From positions 2,845,001 through 2,909,000 of the forward strand of contig NC_065423.1 in assembly GCF_024362695.1 (NCBI RefSeq): a stretch of 64,000 nucleotides of DNA, read 5' to 3'. A program made the translations under genes and the position numbers. Shown one piece after another: positions 43,801 to 55,800 of this stretch. Origin of the DNA: Pectinophora gossypiella (taxonomy: Eukaryota; Arthropoda; Insecta; Lepidoptera; Gelechiidae). Position 1 is the first letter of the stretch; each line of letters opens with the position of its first letter. The notes below the pieces were generated by a model. The model had not been told where the DNA came from and made no database searches. It saw only the letters and a program-made list of their open reading frames with translations.

Positions 43801-46800
43801 CAATTTAATTATTTTTTGGTGTGTTTGTGTGTGCGTGTCTGTGTGTGTATGTGTTTGTGTGTGTGTGTTATGTATTACATACACGTTGCCATCTCACACA
43901 CACACTGCTGGGGACTTGCCCCTTAAGGTTGTTTTCTTCGCCTCCCGTGGCTACGGAAGGGTCCTTGGGTGCTGACCCCGCCTTCGCGGTCTAGCCCACC
44001 GGGTGAGACCCCATTGGGGGAGGCCCAGTGAGTCGCCTGCGCTTAGGCGTGGGCTGATTCTTTTTTATGTATTACAATACCATTGCTCACCTCTTATAGG
44101 CGATACGCTACCGTGGCTGGATCCGGCTCGGCCGCGTCGTGAGCTGCTTTCCACAAACTCCTCGAACACCGGCGTGCGTGGCATCGACTCCGAGTCACTG
44201 CTTGATGACGTCGATGTCCTAGACAATTGCAAAATATAATGTGCGTTTAACATAACATAACCTCACAATATCCCTAGCACGTTGACTGCCGAGAGAAAAA
44301 TTGCAACTTTTTTTTTTTTTTTTTGATGTGACTTATTGTAGATTTGCCGCAGATGGCATTAACTACTTGGCCGGACAAATGGGGAGCGCTGAAGGCTCTC
44401 ACCCGGTACAACGTTTAAGACAACAGGCCTGAGGGTGCCCAGTTGGGCGCGAACCTCGGCTCAGGGCGTCGTCTGAGAGGGAAAATATTTGAAAGAATTA
44501 ATCGACCCTAGTGGGTCGATAGCGATAAGCGCTGAATGAGGGAAATCGTCGACCACGCCGGCGGGGTCGGTATCGGGGTCCTGAAGTGTTTGGTGTCGCG
44601 AGCTGATTGGCTGCCTCTATGGCTAGAGTAATCGGGTCGTCGGGAGTAATCGGGTCGTCGGGAAAAAATTGCAACAAAGATATGTTTTAGAGCGCCATGC
44701 CGGTCATGCGAACGCTAAAAATATTCGCTAGCTGCTTTTCACGGCGCATGTCTTGAAAATTGGTCTCACTCGAGGTCAACGGTGCCCTCCACGGCGTTCA
44801 ACGTGCTAGGGAATATTTTTTTTATTACTAGTACCCCTGCCGCACAGGATAGGCAGGGACTTTCTAAGGCTCAGTGTGCTAGGGAATATTTGTCCCTACG
44901 CTGAAGTGTGGTAGTGAATGTTGGGTATGGCAGAAGAAGCATGAAAGTAGAATTAATGCCCTAGAAATGAGGTAGAAACGCTAATTCCCGTTCCCGTGGG
45001 AATTTCGGGAATTCCTTTCTTAGTGCACCTCTACGGTACCTAAGCTACGACCCTTCCAAATTTCAAGTGCCTACGTTTAGCCGTTTAGGCTGTGCGTTGA
45101 TATATCAGTCAGTGAGTCGGTCAGTTTCTCCTTTTATATATTTTATTTAGAAAATATAATATATTATCACGGAGTGACGAAGTTACGTATGTTTCTGATT
45201 ATGTGACAGATTGTATTATTATAATAAAATTGAGAATTTTTTATATATTATCTGATCCAAATATCAAACAACAATTTTATTTTTATACATGCCTCTGCCA
45301 TTGACTTATTGTGTACCCGAGCAATGAGAAAATAGGTAATTATCAAGTTAAATCTGTACAATGCTATCTACAGGGCGTTAGTGACATTGTAATGAATACG
45401 GAGGGGGTTGGTTTAGACCATGATTCGATCCATACCATTGCACGGAAGATTCCACTTGATATCACCTCAGACCCATGGTCTGAATCATCCCTCAAAGTTT
45501 TCGTTACCATGTCACTAACACCCTGTATAATGTTTTAAAGTCCCTGAATTTTGTATAGTAAAAAAAAAGAACATAATATATACATTTAGTATACTTATTT
45601 TACTTTTAGAATATTTATACTTACGTATCGCTCCAACTGTAGTCGCTGCCCATGTCAAGGACGACCTCATTACAGTTATGCGTGGGTTTCTGCGGCGCTC
45701 CGCGGTGATACCCGAAGAACGAACCGAGACTGAACTTGCGATGTTGCTGCCGTTGTTGGGTTTTGAGCTCTATGAACGTAACATTACACGAGTAGTAGTA
45801 ACGGCCTCCGTGGTCCAGTGGTTGAGCGTTGGGCTCACGATCCGGAGGTCCTGGGTTCGATTCCCGGTGGGGATATATCACATAAATCACTTTGTGGTCC
45901 CTAGTTTTAGTTAGGACATTACGGGCTGATCACCTGATTGTCCGAAAGTAAGACGATCCGTGCTTCGGAAGGCACGTTAAGCCGTGGGCCCCGGTTACTA
46001 CTTACTGATGTAAGTACGTAGTCGTTATATGAGTCATGTCAGGGGCCTTTGGCGGCTCAATAGTAATCCTGACACCAGGGTTGATGAGGTTGGTAATTCA
46101 CCTCACAACCCACACGATAGAAGAATTACACGAGTAAGTGCTGTGTCATAGGATACTACCAAAGTATACGTATAGAAAGGTATCACTCCGTCGCGCATCC
46201 CCTCTGGGTCTTAAGGGCTACACCTATTTGTCCGACAGGCTATTTTCTGTTGAAAAGCAATTTCACGCAAATATATACAAAAATAAATGCCAACTAAATA
46301 AGTTTCAATGTAAAATTAAGTGGCGTGTGCCTATATTTGAGTAAATAAACTAGTATGGAAATCGAACCACATTAAGCACTTACTTCTATCTTTTCTCCCC
46401 GTATGGTGCATCCCTGTGTCGACAGAGAGTGTCTTCTTGATCTTTGACTTGGTGTTGTCCAGGTGTGTGCCGAAGAAATGGAAGGGATGGATGCCTCGTC
46501 TGCTGGTGCGAAGACTAGACTGTTCCGGACTGAGCAGTGAGCGGTCTTCCGACGCCATGTGGGGAGAAATCGGCCTGGAAAGCAAACGTGCTCTAAATTA
46601 GTGAAATATATTATTTAGATACCACAATAATAAGTCTGAAGCAATTCTAAGTATCAAGATTTGAAATCAACTTGAGAGTTAAATAGACTGTTAACAACTC
46701 CACTTATGTATTATGTAATTTGTAGATAAAATTGATATTTTTTTCATAGAGAACATTAAACCTTAACGGCCTTACACATAATACACATCCATCATTATTC

Positions 46801-49800
46801 TATGGTTATACTAGGAATTATACCTAGAATAAGCCAAGAATAAGGTATAGTAAAAGTCTAATTTTGAGTCTTAGTGTGTCTGGCTGCGGATTCCAATCCC
46901 GTCCGAGCCAGACTTTTTAGTTTTATTTTTCTCTTTGTGCGTATCTCGAATAAAGCAAAACCGATATTTCTTTGTCAAGTGTCCACTTAATAAGTGGTTT
47001 GGCCTATGAAAGTATCATTGGGAGGTAGCTACAAGCATATTGTCATCCTCAACATTTCTACGTACGTATTCTTATCCCACCTTGTAAGGTCTTGCATCTC
47101 CATGCTCTCCTGATCACTCTGATCTTCCCAGGACTTCCGTTGCTTCAACTTTGCCGCTCGCTTCCTCGAATATGTCCCAGCTTTGCCATCTAAATTCAGG
47201 TCTAATCTCTTCGATTTGCTAACAGTCCATTCTTCTCTACTTGAAGTTCTCTTCTCTGTCCTACTTGATAAAGACTCTGCTAAGCTTTGTAATTCAGAAT
47301 ATGACAGTTTGGCCAGTTCGATTCCACCAGTCATTTCTGTTAGTTTTTCATCAGTTAAGTCTTCAGGTGAAGCAGGTTTTTCTTCTATAGTTGGGGATAT
47401 GCCTGATGCTTGGTCTGTTTTGTCCTTGTCTTCTTCGTCAGCGCTTGCTGTTGGCGGTGACGTGGCAAAGACGGTATCTAGAGAGTCACCTCTCTGCAAC
47501 AAATATCCTAAGTTACCCATTTCATTTTACAATACCTATTCAGTTTATGTTTATTAAAAATGTAATCGAACAATTAATAGAGAACATTTACTAAATAAAT
47601 AAGGATACTTATTTCGACTAACCAAACCCCACCCCTAACCATGTTGTTCCCCGTGCATCAATGATTATTACTTATAGGAAATATTTCAATCTCTTACCAT
47701 AAATCCTTCATCTGCCCCAGAGGCCTCTTCACTACCTGAGCTACCATTCTTCACCAACACTTGATTAGCCGTTACCGCATCTTCTCCTTCAGCTACTGGC
47801 AAATCTTCTTCAGGTTGCGAACTAGGACTGGTTGTAGATATTCCTACCCTCTCTAACTCTTGAATACGCTTCTGTAACTGGCTGATAATTTCGTCTCTTT
47901 TTCGTACTTCATTTTCTAAGCTGTTGAACCTAAAAGACATGTAGATTGCATTACGAAAGTTTAAAGAAATAAAATATGTACTTAGTGTGTATTAATAATA
48001 TTCTAAAAGGTAAAATAACATGGAGGTCAAAAGTGTTAAGGGAGTGTTTTGTCTGATTATTCGTCTTTAATAAAAAACAAGTTTTGTTTAATGCAAGATA
48101 ACGATTTTGAAGGTCGATGTAAAATTAATAATTTACCTTTCTTGAAATTTTCCTTGTACGTCGTGTAAATGTCCTTGGATTACTTGCTTTATACCTAATA
48201 AAACTTCACCAAAATACTCTTGCTCTTCGAGAGACCCTGCAATGCAAAGTAGTTCTTATTTATTGAAAAAAAAAACTTTAATATTGTCATTTGAATAAAC
48301 TTAATACTTACCTCTGAGCAATTTTCTTTGGTTCGCTACTGCCGATATTAGAGTTAGCTTTGGTTTATCTGAAGGCACTTTAATTTCTTCAGGTCTCAAA
48401 GTTTTAAAGTCATACATTGGATCTATGGTTTGTTGTAACTCATATTCAGCTCTGATATTCAGTTCGTAATCTTGCGTGCTAACTATAGTTTCATTTGTAG
48501 ATCTTGCTATTTGATTTTGAGGACAGGTTTCTGGTACTTCAGCTTCTACAGTGATCTGAGGAGATATCTGAGGAAGAGGTTCTGTATTTGATTCCGGCAT
48601 TTGGAATATTGTACCACTTTGTGTATCTGCTGGTGCGCTTCCTGGAGGTGAAGGTAGGGTATGTCGATGAAATGTCACACTTTTTGCAAACTTCGAATGT
48701 CTTGCAGCATATCCTTCAAGAGTAGGTGCTCTTATTAATCTCCTAAACTCATTACTTCGTTCAGGACTTTCTGCTGGAGTGACGTCTTCAGATAACTTCT
48801 TCAATATTGATTTGAGCGTTCTCCTTTCCAAAGTTTCATTCGATCCATGACTTCCAGTGGAATCTGTTGATTTTCTTTTGAATTTTCTTTTGTCCATAGT
48901 GCTGCCTTCAGAATGACTTCTAGTTAAAGTATCACAAAGCAAATCTTCAGAAGAACTTGTGCAATCTAAACTTGAACTTCTAAATTTTACAACTTTTTCT
49001 AGTTCCGCTAACTTTTGTCGTTCGTTTAGAATTTTTAATTTTTTTACAAACGGTAGGCCTCCATACTCTGGGGATAGGTCATCTATAGACTTATACATTT
49101 TTGCTCTTGGTAACAACATCGTGCCTGGCGTGACTATCGCTTTTGTATCAACTGGTTTTGCAACAATATTCTTTTTCGGGGACATAGTTAATAAATCTAA
49201 TGACTTCTCTTGGACGGGTTCCAAAGGGCCTGTTAAGCAAATCTTAGGTTTATCTTGCTTAACGTTATCACTATGAACTTCAATATTATTATTGTCTATT
49301 TTAACAAGCTCTGCCGTAGTAACTATAGGCACACGTATATTTACAGGTGCTTCTTTACTTTCTCCTTTTGTTTCATTACCAGTATCCAATTCTTTCTTTT
49401 CGTCTATACTAGATTTGCTTTGACTTTTAGATTCTCCTAAAATTGCAGCTTTTTTTAGTTTAGACCAAGGCTTTTTAGGTTTTGGCTCTTCTTTACTTTC
49501 AGTGGTCTGTACAGGAGTTATTTCTACAGCTTTTTTGTCCACTGTTGGTGGTTTGGTTGTATCTGCTGAAGAATTTTGTGGATCCTTTCCACTTTGAAGC
49601 AATTTCAGCTTATCTCTAAATGTGGATCCGACAGCTTTGGCTGGTGATTTGATTTTGCTCACAACGGAATGTGGTATTGAAATAAGGTTACTTTCGGTTT
49701 TAGGAGTTGGTTCAACCACTGCCGCAGGTTTTTCACTTGCATCCTTGCTGAGTGGTTGGCAAACTGCTGTTCCATCGCTTTGGACTTGCAATATTTTATC

Positions 49801-52800
49801 TCTAAAACTTACTTTTGGACGAGAGGCCCCATCACTTGACCCTGAGGAGTTTTTTCTAGAAGTTTTGGCTGTGGGACTGTGGAGTTTCCCAGGGGAACTT
49901 GACTCTGATCCCTTTCTAATTGGGCTTAGGGTTTTTATAGTTGGACTAAGTGGACTTTTGATGGAGCTAGGGCTTATAGTATCTGAGCTGGAAGGTTGAT
50001 TGCTGTTTGCTGGTGTAAGTTGGTTTTTCTCTCTTTCTTCTTTGGCTTTGAGGAGTAAGAGTCTTTGTAGAAGTGGAAGACCAGCTCCTATCACTTCAGG
50101 TTCAGCATCAGGCGCTGAACTGGTTGACGGTGTTGGTTGCGGTTGAGGAGAAACCACTGATGATGTCGAATGTCTTTGTTTTGCTACTTTTTCTTCACGA
50201 TCCTGTAAACAAATGTAACTCATTATTGTGTTTATTTTCATTAGAAAGTTATTTTACATGACTGTAAAGTATAATTTATTACCTGTTTTTCTTTGAGCAA
50301 TTTCAACCGAGACAGCAAAGGCAGACCAGCACCAATAGGAGATATACATTTCTCTTCCTTAGACGAAGTTGTTTCTCCATTATTATCCTGTAACAAAGAC
50401 AAGATTACTTTGCTTTTATATCAAAATCTACAATTTTATATAATACCTCTACATTGGCACTAGAAGCGTGTGTACGACAAAGCGTATGTTCTACTACCTC
50501 CGCATTGTGAGCTTGAGAGTCGTCACTTTCGACTCTATTCATCCTTCTCAACACTTTTCCATCAGTAGCTGAGCCTCTTTCCGCACCAGCTAACGCTTGC
50601 AACTCTAAGGACTCTCCAGATCTGCGACCAGCTCTTGATCTGCTCCTTATTGCGTTGCGAATACCCTGAAATGGTTATATCAAAGCATGATGAGTTTGCT
50701 GTTGAAATGGATTGCAATAGTGATAAGTACTATCGTATCTAGAACTAAGTCATACTTTTTACATGGTGACTTTTCGATATATTTTCGACTCAGATTATGG
50801 GAAACTCTTGTTATTATACGATGGATTTAATGTAAGTACTACTATTTCTTAGGATGAGCACTTTCTATGCAAAGCTTCTCTTCTACGAAAGTTATCATAT
50901 ACCAATGTTACAAAAGAAATTACCTGGGGGGTTAAAAAGGCCATATCGAAGCAATTTATCTAGAAAAGCAATATTGCTATTTGCCGTTTGTGTGCATTGC
51001 GCACTTACTTTTATAAGTGCAAATGTAGGGCCCGCAGATTACCAGCGTCGTGGTCCACGCCGCGACTTATGCTGAGCGAGGTCCTTTTATTCCGGACTCC
51101 ACCGCAGATGTTCGGGCCGTCAGTGCATTGCATTTAGAATACTTAGTTTTATTATTATTGTTTTTATGATTTTGGTTTGCTTTTCTTTTTGTTTTGGATA
51201 TTTTTTTTTGTCTGTGTACTTATTGATTTCCGTGTGGTTTCTGTCCTGTGTTAAATGTAATGTACCTGTCTGTCTGTGTCTGTGATGTCCGGAAGTAATA
51301 AATGTTTCTTTCTTTCTTTCTTTCTAAATGTCAAATAGCAATATTGCTTTTTTAGATGAATTACTTTGGTGTGGCCTTTTTAACCCCCCAATAACTCACC
51401 TTAACATCGCTCCTTAATTTGTGAACTATCCTCTTAGGAGCGCTGTCATCACCCGCTGTAGGACTCGTATCTCCTGCAAAATTATAGTTTTATTCAAATT
51501 AAGACAGATTTGTGAGAAAAACTTCTCCTACTCAAACGGAAGGCGTGAAGAGAAGTGTTTCCGCCGTACCGGACTTGCACCAATTACTTCTTATTTCATC
51601 ATAACTGCAATTACAAGCACATAAGGCTTCGACAATTCCAGACGGCGATTCAGCTCATCATCTATGACGTTGGTTTATTAGGAAGCTCGATGAAGCGTGG
51701 GTACATGTACGTGAGTCATGAGCAATATAATGTACCCACTTTAGGACCCTGTCGCACTAACATATTTGACATTTAGTGAGACTTACAGTTCAATTTGTCA
51801 AAAAAGTTAATGTGACATGGTACCAAAGTGTATACATGTTAATGCTCGTGACCGTACTTAGTTCATCTATCATTTTTTAATTATTTTTTTAATACGTTAT
51901 ATTTTTAACTCTTATATAAATAAAAAGATTTATGGCTGTTTTCATTTAGAAAATAATTTATGTAATAATTTATAATGTATTCTAGGTATCATTATATAAG
52001 TATAAATTAATATTATAAAACTTAACCACAAATTACATTACTTTCTAAATGAAAACAGATATAAGTCTTCTTAACTAATTAAAAATAACTCCTGTTAGAA
52101 ACGAAATAATAAAAAATGTTTAATTTTTAGATTATGCGAAAACAGATCTGTGTCTTTGTCTTACGTTAGGATAGTCACTTTGTACCTACCTACCTACATA
52201 TTAATCTTTTGTTTGTTATTTTGCATGCTGTGTTTACTTGTAATTAGTCTCTAGGTACACTTAGCTTTATATACAGTTGATATTACCCTAAGAATACACT
52301 GTGTAAGATGACTGTAAGTAAACCAATAAATAAATAAAAAATAAATAAATAAATAAATATTAAAAATAGATAAATGTTCGTTTAAATGTCAAAAATATAG
52401 AAATTAAACCTCTAACCTCCTTTTGTTTTCGTCCTCGGCCGGGACATACTCTTGGCTTCCTGTAGTCGCTTCCTGCCCAAGGTCTGCAGAATGTCTTGCG
52501 CTTCTGGGTAGTCTTTCATTGCTGCTAGTACATCTTCCCGGGACAGCGAGAACAACTCTGAGTAACCCACTGACCTCACATCTGCTGTTCTCCTGGAATC
52601 ATGAATAGTTAATGATTATTTAGAAGATGCATGAGAATAATCGCTTAGCTACCAATATTAGGCAGCCAAAGTACTAAAATAGACTAGTTTCCAACTAGTC
52701 AAATCAGTTACTTTTTATTAAACGTCTTTTTTTTGACGTGACTTATTGTAGATTTCCCGCAGATGGCATTAACTACTTGGCCGGACGATTGGGGAACGCT

Positions 52801-55800
52801 GAGAGCTCTCACCCGGTACAAAATTTAAGACAACAGGCCTCAGGGTGCCCAGTTAGGCGAGAACCTCGGCTCAGGGCGTCGTCTGAGAGGAAGAATATTT
52901 GAAAGAATTAATCGACCCTAGTGGGTCGATAGCGATAAGCGCTGAATGAGGGAATTACTAAACGTCAAAACACGAAATTACTATGTGATTTGTATAAAAA
53001 AGCACACTGTGACGTCATAAGAAACGTGATAAAATGTCGTACTTATTATTATGTTTTACTTGATTAAAATGTATAAATAAGTTACTTAAATAGAAAAAAG
53101 AAAATGTTTTTCGTTAGTTATAGATCTGTCTTTGTTTAGTACTTAATTAGAATTTCTGTCCCGTGTTAAATTGAATGTACCTGTCTGTCTCTGTCTGTGG
53201 TGTCAGAAAATAATAAATGTTTCTTTCATTCATGTATAAACACATAACAGGAAGCAAGATGCAGCATGGTCACTCAGTTCATTTTGCGATGTATGTACCT
53301 CTAACTACCCAGATTGGGAAAATATTCGTGTGCTTACGTGTGTATTATACTTATGCTTATGGTCTTGTTTGTGGTCGTGTATGTGTGTGCGTGTGCTTGA
53401 GTGAATGTATGTGTTCTTACTTGTTAAGCCCGTCTAGGTTCAATATGCCGATTTCTCCAAAGAAGTCTCCAGCCTTCATAGTTGTAAGCACTCTCCCAGT
53501 TTCAGATATAACTTCTAATATTCCATCTGCTATTATGAACATCTCTCTTGCTACTTCCCCTGTAACAGATTTGTTTACATTAGAAATGATTAATAAGTGG
53601 TCACATACTTGCAATGGAAATGGGTACCTATTTAACATAACATAAATAACCTGTATACGTCCTATTGCTGGGCACAGGCCTCCCCTCAATCAATTGGAGG
53701 TTTTGTTCTGTTTTCAAATTATAATTCGTTAGTTTTCGGTGTACCCTACTTATAATTTTCAAATTATAAGTTCTTTTATAAAAACGATTTGATATAAGGA
53801 ACTGACAAAAAATATCTTAGGTAGAATTGGATATATTTTCTTTGCAGGATTGTTTAGATTCATTTCTATCTAAAATTGAACCAAAAATGTATTATGCGGA
53901 AACAAAAAAAAAAGTACTTAATTATAATTTGAAAACAGAACAAAAGGTATTTCTCGGCGAATGACTTCTATGTCGCAAAATTATAACGTGGTATTAAAAA
54001 TGACCTTGAAATATTAAATGCGATCATAATTCAATGGTTTCCGTACCTTTTCTACATATTGAATCCCCTGGAGTGAAAATGTAGGCCTTCATCTTCAACA
54101 CGAGGTCATGAAGGAACTCTGGTTGGCATTCTTGAAATATGGTCACCTGAAAAAAGAACAATCGAAAAATAATATAAAATAAAGAATAAGATTTTCAAAA
54201 TTTTAATTAATAATTGAATAGATAGATAATTGTATAGACTGATTGAATCGCCTTCAGTAGACGATGTCTCAGACGATGCCATGAGCTCTCAGACGGCGCC
54301 CTGAGCCGTGGTTCGCGCCCAACCGGGCACCCTCAGGCCTGTTGTCTTAAATTTTGTACCGGGTGAGAGCCCTCAGCGCTCTCCATTTGCCGAGTAGTTA
54401 ATACCATTTGCGGCAAATCTACAATAAGTCACGTCAAAAAAAAAACTAGTGGATGCCAAGAATTATCTTAGTGATAACTGACATCATAATAATAAGTACT
54501 TAGAATCGATAAAATTGTTGCAAAAAGCCTGTCCTTCTTCTTATCGTGTGGGTTGTGAAATGGAATACCAGCCTCACTCATCAACCCTGGTGTCAGGGTT
54601 ATGATTGAGCCGCCAAAGGCTCCTTACATGGCTAACGTAACGATTACTCACTTACATTAGTAAATAGTGACCGGGACCAACGGGTTAACGTGCCTTCCGA
54701 AGCACGGATCATCTTACTTTCGGACAATCAGGTGATCAGCCTGTAATGACCTAACCAAACTAGGGACCACAGAGTAATTTTTGTGATATGTCCCCACCGG
54801 CAACCGAACCCGGGACCTCCGGGTCGTGAGCCCAACGCTCAACCACTGGACCACGGAGGTCGTTTAACAACGTTCGAGTGAACATCTCACAATACGGGTG
54901 AAAATGAACTACAATAACATAACAAGATAGTCCCTGCGCTCTACTGGGGCAATTCCTGTTCGGCGCGTCCTTGCCGCGGGGGTGGGCGCCTCTTAATTCA
55001 GTAGGCCGGAGTGAGATGGTGGTTGAGTTCGAATAGGGACCCAGACCTACGGGATATAATGTAGAACCCTTGCCCAGAGATACGGGTGAAGACCTCAACG
55101 GTTGCAGAGGCGATGATGGGTGTCATCGGTAAGGCAATGCAGGACGGAAGGGGCAAGTTACAGGAACTGTAACCTGGAACCTGACAGAGGGCAGCAGTAA
55201 CTGTCACTACTATTCAGAGGCGGAGGACAGGAGTCCTAGTATAGCTTTGTAATAGACTACTGTGGGCGCCACCCCACTTGAGCGGAAGGCAAGAGGGAAA
55301 CCACTGCCCTGTTTTTCCCTAAAAAAGTAGCATGGAAAATGCTGTACCGACGTGCTGTGCTGTGCTGTGCGTGGCTCTTAAATTGATGATGAACAAGATA
55401 GTGGTAGTGTAATACCTTCTTCAGCACGCTCAAATTGACGTGAAGCGCTAGTTCAGTCTTTAGTTTGTCGGGTAGCAATCCCAGGGCTGTATTTATGTCG
55501 CCCCCTCCCTGGATGCGCCCCCTGGACCACGAGTAGTCGTACCAGCGGAGCACGCGTCGCTTCATGCCTCCTGGCACCTGTGAAAAGGACAATTAAGTGT
55601 CATACAGTGTTGGCCAAAGTTGCCCGGCACCTAAAGACAAAAGTGCCGGTAATTTAAAAATGCGTATATATTTTGCTCTAGGGCACTAAATATCTATGAC
55701 CATTAAATTAGTAAAAAAGTTTAAGTTAAAGGTTAAGTTTTTTTTTAAATAAAAAGAAGTTCGGGACACGCCACTACAGCTGCCGCGTGTCTCAATATAT

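Larger units (their letters stand above)
52417..54146 (-). other. Cyclic-nucleotide-binding domain of the CNG gene (exons 3-5)
   Basis: Exons 54146-54047, 53559-53421 and 52592-52417 together encode the ligand-binding domain. Readable landmarks in order are IFQECQPEFLHDLVLKM (end of the C-linker and start of the domain), the PGDSICRKGE turn, REMFIIADGILEVI, the phosphate-binding cassette FFGEIGILNLDG, and NKRTADVRSVGYSELFSLS. The Arg-Thr of RTA, which contacts the cyclic phosphate and guanine in known CNG channels, is intact, so nucleotide binding is expected. The C-helix follows (REDVLAAMKDYPEAQDIL). Confidence 0.9.

Noticed and set aside
47183..47557. 124-codon plus-strand open frame
   Set aside because: Antisense to CNG exon 47493-47081.
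49622..49999. 125-codon plus-strand open frame
   Set aside because: Antisense shadow of the large CNG tail exon; no domain, start context or splice support.
53217..53645. 142-codon plus-strand open frame
   Set aside because: Mix of a Bm1-like repeat, a TG-rich stretch and the antisense of CNG exon 53559-53421.
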